From Paragordius varius (Eukaryota > Nematomorpha), in contig OZ176052.1 in the NCBI GenBank assembly GCA_964247055.1, positions 9,300,001 through 9,364,000 of the forward strand: a stretch of DNA of 64,000 nt, in the 5' to 3' direction. The position numbers and the translations under genes were made by a program. The notes beneath the pieces were generated by a model, which was given only the letters and a program-made list of their open reading frames with translations, was not told the origin of the DNA and ran no database searches. How positions within the stretch are numbered: the first letter of the stretch is position 1; each line of letters starts with the position of its first letter. Positions 54,401-64,000 of this stretch are shown piece after piece.

Positions 54401-55975
54401 TTTTAAACAGGCCTGGGGTATCCAACTACCCCAATTTAAATCGAAGGACTGAAATGGATGTGTTGTATCCAAGTATTAAACCATATAATATAAATTTAAA
54501 AAAACATGTATAATATACACTTTAATTTTTTTATCTTAGATTGTGCATTAATTATTCCAAAGGGAATTATATTGAGGAAATTATTAGAACTAATTGAAAA
54601 CAGCCATAAATATTGTCTTAATCAAAAAATAAAATGGTTACCACAATATCCTTAATTTAAAAATATTAATTCAAATATCAATCGTTCACTCTGTTTTATA
54701 ATAAGTATGAAATGCAAGCATAACCTTGATTAGCGCCAAGCTTAAACTAAATAAAAGTCATATACCCTGTGATACAACTAAAACAATGTCCAAAAAGCGC
54801 CCCGCCCGCGAAAAATTTGAATCCATAATTTGCAAAAATATGTTCATGAAATTTTGGTAAATTAGATATTTCTAAAACAAATTTTTGAAGTAAGTCAATT
54901 GGCAATGAACCACTAAAAATGTTAATTGTATTTTAATTTTTACAGTCTTGTGTTTGAAATCAAATAAAATATTTATTATTGCCCATATATAATTCGGTTG
55001 CGGCCTGCGAAGCCATTTGAGTTGGACACCCCTAATCTAAAATATAAACTGCTACGACGCGTCAAAAATTAAACTGCCGTTTTGAAACCGAAAAATTACA
55101 ATTTAATATGCTCCCGTAAACTAATAATTATTATTGATTTTTACTATATTACATAATATTGTCAAGGTAAAAAACGCATTGATATTAATAATTAAAAAAA
55201 TTTAAAGCAAAAAGTAGAATTAAATTTTTATAAAATTGGCATTTTCGCAATTTTCAATACTACCTCCAGCAAACAGGCACAAACAAAGCCCGTAGAAGAG
55301 GAATAAAATGAATTGTTTGTAATTCCCGTACTGGACACAATTATTGACCCAAGGGCAATGATGATCCATTTTCAAAATGCATTTTCCACAAGCGGCACAA
55401 TGATGGGATCGATCAGGTTTTATGAGCTTGCAAATATCACAAAATCTGGGGCCACCTTCAAGTGTGCACATTTTTAGGGGTTGAATTTGAGAATCGGTGT
55501 AGGTAAAATTTATTCTATTCGATATATCATGTAAAACATTAGCAATTTGATTTTCTGACGTTGATGACTCCAATTTTGAGACGTCATCGATTGTGGCAAA
55601 ATAAATGGGTGGTATATCAAAATTTTCATGAAACTTTTTACGGATTTTCCATTTACCATTAAAGGTTACCATTAAATAAGCCCATAACATGCTGATAAAC
55701 AGTCCGTGAAAAACAATTATATAGAGAATATATGTGTTATTACCAATTTTTGAGGGAATATAAAGAGAATTTGGATGTTTCGTTTTAAGTGTATAAAAAC
55801 AAAATTGGATAATATATGCGAAATAGGACCAAATTAATATCAATAAAACAAAAAATACTGGAAACCATCGAATAATTCTTATACAAATATTATTAAAAAA
55901 TAGGTCCGAACGCTTATGAGCCGGCTTAGATTGAACATAGGTGGGCCTCGCAGTGTTTATAGAAAAACAACCCAT
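51470..55975 (-). CDS. DHHC palmitoyltransferase, ZDHHC2/15/20-like, 2 exons, 514 aa
   Basis: Membrane S-acyltransferase that attaches palmitate to cytosolic cysteines of client proteins. Exon 1 is 55975-55264 and exon 2 is 52302-51470 (phase 1). The acceptor 'tttatag' restores '[16 protein letters not shown]', matching family 'CLFIAATVLQYFIKFW'. Transmembrane segments are at ~36-58, ~82-105, ~221-237 and ~310-335. The Cys-rich domain starts at '[20 protein letters not shown]' and holds the catalytic DHHC at 204-207 followed by PWVNNCV. After TM4 the sequence reads '[13 protein letters not shown]' and '[16 protein letters not shown]', both hallmarks of ZDHHC2/15/20. Oddities are a ~70-aa Ser/Pro/Asn-rich loop between TM3 and TM4 and an Asn-rich tail. 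The ~3-kb intron holds several MITEs. A Gly2/Cys3 N-terminus suggests the enzyme itself could be lipidated. Confidence 0.95.
53307..54478. mobile_element. Tandem array of 'TTCAAATTGGGGTA' MITEs (partial, full, partial)
   Basis: Two left ends (53307 and 53550) and two right ends (about 54135 and 54478) occur in one orientation. This gives a 5' partial copy, one full-length copy (53550-54135, ~586 bp) and a 3' partial copy head-to-tail. The copies share 'ggggtatctaaatacccca' at left ends and 'tccaactaccccaattt' type right ends. The whole array lies in the DHHC gene intron. Confidence 0.8.
54784..55035. mobile_element. hAT-type MITE in DHHC intron
   Basis: Left 'aatgtccaaaaagcgccccg' and right 'gaagccatttgagttggaca' followed by 'cccct' are the inverted ends typical of hAT MITEs (CAGGGGTGTCCAA). 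The interior 'cataatttgcaaaaatatg' also occurs, inverted, in the fragment at 11250-11564. About 250 bp, boundaries approximate. Confidence 0.6.
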
Positions 55976-56146
55976 TTCTTAGTTAAATTGCATACATTCG
56001 TGTTTTGGAATGATTTTGTTAAATTTTAAAATAATTTCTTCCATGTTACAAATAAATAAAACAAAAAAATAAAATTTTTAATATGCGCTTTGCGTAATAT
56101 TTTTAAATAGGCAATTAATTAGTGTTAAATTACGATAGTCATAATT

Positions 56147-56656
56147 GAGATTTTGATTTAAATTGGGGTATCTAGGAACACCAGACAATATTTAAGTTAG
56201 TAATTTTAAAAACTACTGAAAGAAACGGTTCCATATTTCATGTTCCATCCACACAAAAATTATCTTAATAAAATAAAATTTTTGATATACAGTTCCAATT
56301 CAAACTATTTAATGCTATTTTTATTTTACAACATTTTTGCGAAATATATCGTTTTCTTTTATCGGATGCAGAAAATAAATTTTTATTATAAATCAGATTT
56401 TTTAATAATATAAACAGAAGAAATAATTTATTTAGTTTTATTATATTTAGCTAACCTACATGTCATGTTGGCTAACTTTTGTTCATGTTTGTCCATAAAA
56501 TAAGTAATAGCAAGTTTTTTTGAGGGAAAAATTTTTTTTGTTAATACCTGAAAATTTTAATGGTTTTAAATTTTTTAAATAATTGAATTAAACAGACCTG
56601 GTTTTATTAACGATCCTAATTCAAAACGAAGGATTGAATTAAATGTGTTGCATCCA
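56147..56656. mobile_element. MITE, 'TTCAAATTGGGGTA' family, diverged copy
   Basis: The left end 'tttaaattggggtatctagg', the interior ('acatgtcatgttggctaa', 'ataagtaatagcaag') and the right end 'aatgtgttgcatcca' align with the family but with many differences. About 510 bp, upstream of the DHHC gene start. Confidence 0.7.
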
Positions 56657-56879
56657 CTAAAATAAAAACATTAGCTATTTTGGACATGCATACTATACCT
56701 ATAAATTTTTTTTTATTTTTTTGTTTAATAATTATCAATTATAATTTGACTCATGAGACTTTCGTAAGTTTCGTCACTGACGGGCCTTTTTTTAATTTTT
56801 CCAAAAAGTGTTGCTATTAATTAAATTATACCCCTAAATTTATATTAATATTTTTAAATAAAAATTATAACAAATTATA

Positions 56880-57209
56880 TTAAGGGACTGCCAATTAACA
56901 CTTCGTTACCTTTTCATTGTTTATAGAGGATTTGTAATTTTATATGAGAGCTTGTATATAGACTACTGTTTTAAAATTATTTTGGTTGAAATTTAATTAT
57001 CAAAAATATTTATCCTGTATTAGACAAAAAGTTAATATTTTTGAAGTTTTAACTTTTTAACTCCCAAATTGAGACAGTTAAAACTATTGAAACAAACAGC
57101 TGCTTTTGAAATTAAATTATTTGCTAATAAAATGTAACCTGAAAGCGCTCTAAGGTTAATTATTTATATTTACTATAATATACATTATTTTGGGAATTGT
57201 ATTAGCGAT
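56880..57209. mobile_element. Left part of an old element related to the 61769 MITE
   Basis: Resembles 61769-62035 in order: 'ttttggttgaaatttaatta', 'gtattagacaaaaagttaat', 'aaattgagacagtta', 'aatgtaacctgaaagc' and 'ttaattatttatatt'. The right part resumes after the inserted MITE at 57763. Strongly diverged and the outer ends are uncertain. Confidence 0.55.
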
Positions 57210-57762
57210 TAACACTTCGATTCAAATTGGGGTAAATACCCCCGACTAAATTTAAATTAATATTTTAACAAAACTATTGAAGGAATCTGTCTCAATTTAA
57301 ATTTATGCTTCTATACTATTAAAAATTATATAATTATGCCAAAATATCTTGATAAAATTTTGTTTTAAAAAAAAGTTCCATGTCAAACTACTTGCAAAAT
57401 ATTGTCTTTATTTAATTCTAAGGGTAAAATTAAAACTAAATTTTTATTTAAATTACATCTAACATTGATAGAAATAGAAAAGCGGTTTATTTTGTATTAT
57501 TTTTTAATTTTACCATTTCACACATGTCACGTTGACGAAATTTTTATTTTTCAATATTAGCTTAAAATAAGTAATATCAAGTGTTTTTGAATAAAATTTT
57601 TTATATATTTCGGTTTATTAATGTTATATAAGTGCAAAATTTTGCCATGGTTTCGATTTCTTCCATACTTTTTAAAGTATTTGATTTTAAACAGGTCTGG
57701 GGTATCCAACTACCCCAATTTAAATCGAAGGACTAAAATGAGTGTGTTGTATCCAAGTGTTA
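57210..57762. mobile_element. MITE, 'TTCAAATTGGGGTA' family, inserted into another element
   Basis: Left end aacacttcgattcaaattgg, right end 'aatgagtgtgttgtatccaa' followed by gtgtt. It splits an older element: sequence before 57210 and after 57763 ('aaaatatggcggcgaaaaat') is continuous in the related element at 61769-62229 ('aaaaatggcggcgaaaaaat'). About 553 bp. Confidence 0.8.
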
Positions 57763-57960
57763 TTTAAAGAAAAATATGGCGGCGAAAAATTATTAAATCA
57801 TATATTTTCACAATTTTAAGTTTTTCAAAATAAAATATTTTATAGAAGGCATATTTTAAAATTTGTCCAATACTTGATATACTTATTAAGATATTCATTT
57901 AAATCACCTTTTGATATACAATTATGAGTTAAAACTTAAAGATCATTTTAAAATAAAATA
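57763..57960. mobile_element. Right part of the split old element
   Basis: Continues the match to 62050-62210 ('atggcggcgaaaaa', 'ttcacaattttaag', 'ttaagatattcattta'). The outer end is not clear. Confidence 0.5.
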
Positions 57961-58346
57961 ATTTAAATAATTGTAAAGTTTAATCAAGTGTTAAGTCTGA
58001 TTGGAATATTTAATGAGTTGATTTTGATTTAAAAAGCGTTAAATTTTTTGGGAAATTCTTGTTTATTGGAATAATGTTGATTTAAATTTTGGCTCCAAAA
58101 CGCCACAGTAGTTTATACTGAAAGTGATGTTTATGTGAGCTAATATATTAATGCATCTTTCTGCCAATTGTTAACAGATATACCTAAAAATTTAATCGGC
58201 GTAACATTTGAGTTATATATAAACATCATGTCTTTAAAGGAGAATTCAAAGTTTTGCTTCATTTATATCAGGTTTTTCTGAATAAGCTCTTGAGCCGAAT
58301 TTGGCAGATGAGCCATGTGAATAAACCAGCTCATAATGCTTTATAT

Positions 58347-58534
58347 CAGTGGTACTCACCAAAAAAATTTAAGGGGCCAAAAAAATATTTTTCTTGTCTC
58401 AAAGGCATAAAACCAATGAAAATTTCATAGCTGTTTATTACAATTGCAGTATCTATACTGCAAATAAGTATAAAAATAATAAAAATTAAGGGCCATAAAA
58501 AAGGACTTCAAGGGCCGCAATTTAAGTATTCCTG
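58347..58534. mobile_element. hAT-type MITE (CAGTGGTACTCACC), 188 bp
   Basis: Left end cagtggtactcacc then 'aaggggcc'; right end 'agggccgcaatttaagtatt' then cctg, giving inverted ends typical of hAT MITEs. It is flanked by ctttatat (58339-58346) and ccttatat (58535-58542), a 7-of-8 match consistent with an aged 8-bp duplication. Confidence 0.65.
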
Positions 58535-58542
58535 CCTTATAT

Positions 58543-59401
58543 AATCCATATCTCCTATTTTTTTGTATTAAAAAGTATCGATACCTTCTTGAGCCACAAA
58601 AATGGTGCCTAATTTCATTTAAATTTTTGAGTCATAATATATTCGAAAGAATTGAGCTCCTTGAATCATGCACGCCACTCGAGCTGGCATTATCAAGAAT
58701 ATAAGCTCAAGGCTTATTCACAAGGTTCTAGGTAAGGGGTTTTTAAAGTTTATTTATAGACCAGTTCGTGATGAAACCACATTTTTTAATATGCGAAAAC
58801 ACATTTAATATGTACCACCTGTTAGTCAGAAAAACCCTAAAATTTAAAATATGATCATTTAGAGGATAATTTTTGAGGGATGGCGTAAAATTTGATTCTA
58901 TTTCAAAGAAAACGAAAAGCTCTGGATGTTAAAAAGTTTGTTATGTCAGCACAGATTACGGTAGGCTTAATCACTGGTTGTGTCGCATTACGCCTCATTA
59001 GAGTGGTAAATATCGTCAGTTGCACGGAATATTAGTGCTTATCAGTTAACCATTTTAATGTACCTTATTATGACTGTGGAGGAAAACATCTGTCAAAATT
59101 TTTCAAAATATGTTTCTACACCGATTTTTGATTTTTCATTAATTAGATGTCATTAAAATTTAAAAAGTTGATTGGTTTCTGTTAACTCATATATCTTCAT
59201 TTCGTGGTGATAAATAACTGGTACCACTGATTGTCCTAATTAGCGGTTTATAACTTAACTAGCAGAAAGACAAATACGTCATTTTGTATTAAAACTAATT
59301 TTCTGGGTATTTACGATATTTGAGTTTTTAAATTATTGTTTATATCTACTATCTTATTTTGTATCTTAAATGATGTTTTAATCTATATAGTTAAGTAAAA
59401 G
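58543..59401. other. Intergenic, no gene seen
   Basis: AT-rich sequence, no supportable feature. Confidence 0.55.
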
Positions 59402-59611
59402 CAGGGGTCTCCAACACAAATTGCTTCGCAAGCCGCATTTGGAAAATATATGAGCATTAACAAATATTTTATTAGATTTTAGAGCTAAGACTGTAAAAAC
59501 AAATATTTTAACATTTTTTGCTAGTTCCATGCCAAAATTCAAGAAAATATTCTTTTTCTTAGATTTCGTATTTTTTTTAAAATTTTTCGCGAGCCGCATG
59601 TTGGACACCCA
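59402..59611. mobile_element. hAT-type MITE (CAGGGGTCTCCAAC)
   Basis: Left end caggggtctccaacac followed by 'gcaagccgcatttgg'; right end 'gcgagccgcatgttggacac' then cc. These inverted ends with GCCGCAT are hallmarks of non-autonomous hAT elements. About 210 bp. No clear duplication at the flanks. Confidence 0.6.
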
Positions 59612-59846
59612 ATCGCAAATAAATTTATAAGACGCCTATTTCTAAACCTACCTAACCAAACTAAAGTAATATTAGATATAATTAACCATTTATCACATAT
59701 ACATATATCATTTACAAAATATTGTAGTAGACATAATTACAAAAAATAGCAACATCATTAAAACAATTAACAATATATCATTGTAATAAAATTTAGATTG
59801 AAGATGATAGATCACAAGACTACCTACAAATAAAATTGGGAAACTA

Positions 59847-60365
59847 TTAATAACGTGCCCAAGGTCCACCACCCAAATTAGGTGCCATATTTGGATAGTT
59901 TTGTGGAGCAGCCATATATCCGCCCCCACCTCCTCCAATTCCAGCGGTTGGACTAAATTGAGAAGGAGGAGGATTCATATTATAGTTAGGATTATTAGGG
60001 TTAAAATTATTCATCATAGCAGGTGGATTTTGATAGCTCAGCATTCCACCAGCCGGTCCGCACCCAGGTGGAGGCGCATATTGTGCATTTCCGCTTGGCG
60101 GCATATTTCCAAGCATGGCAGCCACCCCACCAGGTGGCACATCGAATTTGGGAAGGAAAATGGGGTCTGGAACCGCCCCAGCATAATTATTGTAATTTTG
60201 AGCTAAATTCTGTTGTTGCTGTTGAGCCAAAAATGGATCACCATAATTTCCAAAGGTCTGTTGGGGTTGGGCTGGCATATACCCCCCAAAACCTTGAGGC
60301 ATATTCATATTTGTTTGGGGTTGAAAAATGGGCCCTTGATTGGGTGGTTGAAATGAATTATACAT
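59847..60365 (-). CDS. Pro/Gly/Asn/Met-rich protein, 172 aa, unrecognised
   Basis: Single open exon from ATG to TAA with clear coding bias and much higher GC than its surroundings. It reads 'MYNSFQPPNQGPIFQPQTNM', a Gln/Asn segment (QQQQQNLAQNYNNY), one conserved-looking core 'PDPIFLPKFDVPPGGVAAML', then a Pro/Asn-rich half with a Gly7 run, ending 'GGGPWARY'. No membrane segment or catalytic motif. It could be a complete disordered adaptor or RNA-associated protein. Alternatively it could be the terminal exon of a longer gene, because 'cttag' directly before 'gtATG' is a possible acceptor. No function is assigned. Confidence 0.65.
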   Translation of the reverse strand: MYNSFQPPNQGPIFQPQTNMNMPQGFGGYMPAQPQQTFGNYGDPFLAQQQQQNLAQNYNNYAGAVPDPIFLPKFDVPPGGVAAMLGNMPPSGNAQYAPPPGCGPAGGMLSYQNPPAMMNNFNPNNPNYNMNPPPSQFSPTAGIGGGGGGYMAAPQNYPNMAPNLGGGPWARY

Positions 60366-60731
60366 ACCTAAGTTAGGTGAATTAACTCTATCCTAGATGG
60401 TTTAGTGAGGTAATTGTAATAAACGAAATGTATAGGTTTTAGGTATTTAACAATAACTATATTATTTTATTGTATTTTTATGATTGTTGTCATATGAAAG
60501 TAAGAATTGATATATCAAACAATCATACTTTTTTTATAAATACATAACTTATATATCCGAAATCTATGTTATTAAACAAAAAAAATCATTGTACGATAAT
60601 TGATTTTGATAAGACGGCTTTAATTTAACTACGTGTCACACATACATGTATTTGTTAAATTATACCGTGCATTTCATATATATAATTATAAAGGTTAATA
60701 TAATCATTTGCAAAAATATTATCGTAGAATG

Positions 60732-61464
60732 GACCTTAAAAATATAAAATGCAACCCTTTTAGGGCGTGGGCGGATATGACCTAATTTTATCTCCTTTTA
60801 TTTGTAAATTTGTAATTTCGTTTTATCAATATTCTTTTGGAAACACTTAATTTTATTTTACCTGATCCATTTCAAATAAGATCTGATCACTTTTACAAAA
60901 ATGAAATTTCTAATCATTCAGATATTTGTATTGTTGTTATCCTTATTCGCCCGAACGACAAGTTTTCCCTTTTAAAATTAATAATGATTTTAACTAAGGA
61001 TAACCTAAACCGTTTTTAAAAACCAAAATCATTGGCTTCTACAACTCTTTAAAAGTGAACCAACCGTATTTGCAAAAAAATTTAATTTTTTATTTTTCAG
61101 AATATTATAATATAATAAATATTTCCAAATTATTCCATTATTTTTGTGGATAGTAAGAAATCGAATAAAAATGATTTGCCTATTGTAAATATAAAAAAAA
61201 ACCAAATCAAATCCATTTTCCTCTGTATAATGGAATCGGAAAAAATTAGAACCAAACTAAAATCATAAGTTAGATACAATAATTATTATAATTTTCTGTT
61301 AGATGGTCAAAGTCGAAACGATCTTTTCCGCATGGTTATGGATAGTTGTAGGAAACAATATCCTCATTATACAGTAGTGGATGATCAAAAGAAAAAATTT
61401 ATTGAGTGCATAACCAATGAACAAGAAGATTTGGATATGCCGTCTATTATTGAAGATATATTGT

Positions 61465-61466
<2 letters not shown>
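60732..61466 (+). CDS. Probable unrecognised gene; last exon 61303-61466
   Basis: The best-supported part is 61303-61466: a 'ctgttag' acceptor, then a phase-1 start reading 'DGQSRNDLFRMVMDSCRKQY', 'PHYTVVDDQKKKFIECITNE' and 'QEDLDMPSIIEDIL' to TAA. Its composition is strongly protein-like. Upstream, about 60846-60980 reads 'ILPDPFQIRSDHFYKNEISN' and 'HSDICIVVILIRPNDKFSLL' in one frame and may be an earlier exon. 'MDLKNIKCNPFRAWADM' at 60732 is a possible start. I could not join these with consistent phases, so the model is incomplete. I do not recognise the family. It is divergent from the Pro/Gly-rich gene. Confidence 0.4.

Positions 61467-61493
<27 letters not shown>
61466..61493. repeat. 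(TA)n microsatellite
   Basis: TA dinucleotide run directly after the TAA stop of the preceding candidate exon. Confidence 0.85.
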
Positions 61494-61497
<4 letters not shown>

Positions 61498-61768
61498 GCA
61501 TATGTGCCATTTAAATAATATATTCCTACATAAAAAAGATATTTAATAAATTATGATTAATTATATTTTACATAGATCTTCTGCTGAATGAAGATGTCTA
61601 AAGGTCTTGGAAATGTTTACTCTCAATGATAGAATAACCGAATTATTTATATATTTTGTCTGTGTACCCACAATAGAAAATAAAACTAGTAAATTTATAA
61701 CTGATGATTTAAAGTGATGGATACTGTTTAATGACCTTTTAATATTTTTGCCCTAGTTGATATATTAA

Positions 61769-62229
61769 GGAAGTTTTATATCCCAGAGCTCAATTTGTAA
61801 ATAAACACTTTGAAAGTTATTTTGGTTAAAATGCATTGTTCTCATGTATTAGATAAAAAAGCTTATATTTTACACATTTTGTGATTTCAGAGTCTAAAAT
61901 TGGGACAGCTCCAATACACGATTGAAACGAATAGGCGATATAAATATCAAAATCAAGTTTTCACTAAATTGTAGCTTGAAAGCTTTTTTGAGTTAATTAC
62001 TTACATTAAAATACATTTATTTGCCTGAATTAACGATATGAAAAATTTTATAGAAAAAATGGCGGCGAAAAAATTTGAGATGAGGATTTTTTACAATTTT
62101 ACATTTTTTTAAAAAATATTTTTATATAATGCGCCCAATAGGATAAAGAAAGCATAATTTTAAATTCGGTTTAATACCTTAAATACTTTTAAAGATATTC
62201 AAAATATATCGCTCTGGGATAAACTTCCT
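61769..62229. mobile_element. piggyBac-type MITE, 461 bp, TTAA flanks
   Basis: Left terminus GGAAGTTTTATATCCCAGA and right terminus (complement) GGAAGTTTATCCCAGAGC are inverted repeats. TTAA stands on both sides (61765-61768 and 62230-62233), the target duplication of piggyBac-superfamily elements. The interior is non-coding and includes 'aaaaatggcggcgaaaaaat'. Related, older sequence lies split at 56880-57209 and 57763-57960. Confidence 0.8.
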
Positions 62230-62242
62230 TAAAAGTGGAGCT

Positions 62243-62385
62243 TAAAACAAAAAACGCCGTTTGTTTTGCATTATTTTTATATTTAGCCAATGCACACATG
62301 TCATGCAGGCTATATTTTAACCACGTTTACTTAAACATAAGTAATATCAAGATTTTGAAAAAATCTCTTTTATATTTCGATTTCT
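62243..62385. mobile_element. Internal fragment of 'TTCAAATTGGGGTA' MITE
   Basis: 'tttgttttgcattatttt', 'cacacatgtcatg' and 'ataagtaatatcaag' match the middle of the family copies at 53550-54135 and 57210-57762. It is cut on the right exactly where the minisatellite-bearing element begins (62386). Confidence 0.6.
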
Positions 62386-64000
62386 CATATGCATTTTAAT
62401 GTATGTTTAGTAATTTTATTGCCAGTCAAAAAACATAAATGGTTTATCAAATGCGTAAAAACTGACCCACAAAATTATTTCGTAGTACACATATGAAAGA
62501 TTGACGTGAGAATTAACATAGGCCTTAATTTGATGGACATTTAGTAATGTTAAATTTTGAGAATATTATAGCAATTTATGTTAACATTTGTAATATTGTT
62601 GTTACGCATTCAGATGCGGAATTTTGTGGGTTTTTATCTTTGATAAATTAATAATAAAATACGTATCTTAAGATTTTTTATGTTAATTATTCCTAAATTT
62701 ATTAATAAATATTTTTCAACATGCTAAATACCTGTATTAATCAATATTGGTGTTATAATTTTATATAGTTGTTATTACTAATTAAAAAATCACAGGTAAA
62801 TACATATTTGTGAAATTTAAGTAGATTTTAGATTTTTGTCATATGTTTTGCATTGTTATATATTAATAATTTTTAAGTATTTCAGACATTTTAATCAGGT
62901 AAAAATGTGGTTTTTAAATTTAGACAAATTTAATTTTTTTGTTTTTTATGTAACATTGTTAATTGTAATCATTTACTACATATTTTGGACATTTTAATAA
63001 ATACAGGTAATAATTGCGGTTTTTAACAAATTTAGTAAAAATTAAGTTTTTTTTTGTTTTTTAGATTTTGCATTGTTAATTGTAATTATTCATTACATAT
63101 TTTGGACATTATAATAGATATAGGCAAAAAATGCGGTTTTTAACTAAAAATTTAGTTTTTTTAGGTTTTGCATTGTTAATTGTAATTAATTACTACATAT
63201 TTTGGACATTATAATAAATACAGGTAAAAATTGCCGTTTAAAATAAATTTAGTAAAAATTTAGTTTTTTTTGTTTTTTAGGTTTTCCATTTTTAATTGTA
63301 AATACATATTTTGGACATTATAAAAAATACAGGTAAAAATTGCGGTTTTTAACAAATTTAATAAATATTTAGTTTGTTTTGTTTTTTAGGTTTTCCATTT
63401 TTAATTGTAATTAATTAATACATATGTTGGACATTCTAATAAATACAGGTAAAAATTGCGGATTTTTTTTGTTTTATAGGATTTTCATTGTTAATTGTAA
63501 TTAATTAATTTTGGACATTTTAATTAATAGAGGTAAAAAATGAGGTTGTTTTTATATTTAGTAAAAATTTAATTTTTTCCTGTTTTTTTATTTAATATTG
63601 CTAATTGTAATTAATTACTACATATTTGGAAATTTTAAAAAATACAGGTGAAAATGGCGGTTTTTAACAAATTTCAAATGTAAAATTTTTTGTATTTTGT
63701 ATCATTGTTATTTAATTAATTACTAAATATTTTGGACATTTAAAAAAATGGTGTAAATTGCGGTTTTTAGTAAATTAGTAAATTTTTAAATTTTTTGTTC
63801 AACCTTGCTAATTTATTTATCACTATATATTTGTGATACATTGATATATACAGGTAAAAATTACTATGATTTTCGGTTTTGTAAAATATTATTTTTTTGT
63901 TTTACATTGATAATTAGTATATTAAATATAGTTAACATATCTGAGTAGGTAAAAATGCATGTTACGGTTTTATGTTTGCCATTATATTTTCCAAATCAAC
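62386..64000 (+). mobile_element. TIR element with internal ~106-bp minisatellite (long copy, runs off window)
   Basis: Begins catatgcattttaatgtatg and matches, in the same orientation, the complement of 975-1817 almost throughout (for example 'ctgacccacaaaattatttc', 'gaaagattgacgtgagaatt', 'gcggaattttgtgggttttt'). From about 62950 it holds at least eight degenerate tandem units of about 90-117 bp, each with 'attgtaattaattactacat' then 'attttggacatt' then 'acaggtaaaaattgcggttt'. The short copy at 753-1817 has about three. The right end lies beyond the window. Confidence 0.8.
62950..63960. repeat. Degenerate ~106-bp minisatellite inside TIR element
   Basis: Starts of the 'aattgtaat' core are near 62961, 63078, 63178, 63292, 63402, 63492, 63603 and 63703, so unit length varies between about 90 and 117 bp. 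Units become more diverged toward the window end. Confidence 0.8.

Noticed and set aside
59901-60376. Two plus-strand ORFs of 101 and 117 codons
   Set aside because: Antisense shadows of the Pro/Gly-rich minus-strand protein, whose composition is more coherent.
62950-63960. Possible CRISPR-like array of regularly spaced repeats
   Set aside because: Units are degenerate, 90-117 bp, contiguous without unique spacers, in a eukaryotic transposon. This is a minisatellite.

Overview
The window is very AT-rich (about three quarters A+T, judged by eye) nuclear DNA from an animal. The genes carry spliceosomal GT-AG introns. The recognisable proteins (GNL2, WDR5, CNOT7/8, a ZDHHC2/15/20-type palmitoyltransferase, clan-3 cytochromes P450, an EP400/Domino-type SANT protein) have animal-type sequence. 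Many proteins carry Asn/Ser-rich tracts, as in other AT-rich invertebrate genomes. The phylum cannot be fixed from the sequence alone. All exon models below were built by hand from reading frame, intron phase and family homology. Eight genes have exon chains that close in frame from ATG to stop.

Layout. 1-7.4 kb is gene-free and holds a 1.07-kb terminal-inverted-repeat (TIR) element with an internal minisatellite and one 0.5-kb MITE. 7.4-16.0 kb holds two head-to-head clan-3 P450 genes, one minus (7439-12429) and one plus (13197-15999). 16-22.1 kb is gene-free with one TIR element. 22.15-25.5 kb is GNL2, a pre-60S nucleolar GTPase. 27.06-27.30 kb encodes a 79-aa single-pass membrane protein, which diverges from a 13-exon gene (27352-35266) for a 1254-aa SANT protein resembling the C-terminal half of EP400/Domino but with no helicase. 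35.4-35.6 kb may encode a 60-aa protein. 37.18-40.45 kb is a decayed hAT transposon with a perfect 8-bp target duplication and an internal inverted second copy. 40.7-42.4 kb (minus) is a divergent NUDT17-like Nudix gene. 44.35-47.07 kb (minus) is CNOT7/8 deadenylase, sharing a 107-bp promoter gap with WDR5 (47182-51156, plus). 51.47-55.98 kb (minus) is a DHHC palmitoyltransferase. 56-59.7 kb is a graveyard of MITEs. 59.85-60.37 kb (minus) is a Pro/Gly/Asn-rich protein of unknown function. 60.7-61.5 kb has a probable unrecognised plus-strand gene. 61.7-64 kb holds a piggyBac-type MITE and the start of a second minisatellite-bearing TIR element cut by the window edge.

The genes are not an operon or a functional cluster. 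They are mostly housekeeping functions (ribosome assembly, chromatin, mRNA deadenylation, protein lipidation) plus a small P450 cluster. Two pairs are tightly divergent (54 bp and 107 bp between start codons), suggesting shared promoters. Introns range from 28 nt to about 3 kb, and most long introns are long because of inserted MITEs. No retrovirus-like, LTR or Polinton remains were recognised.
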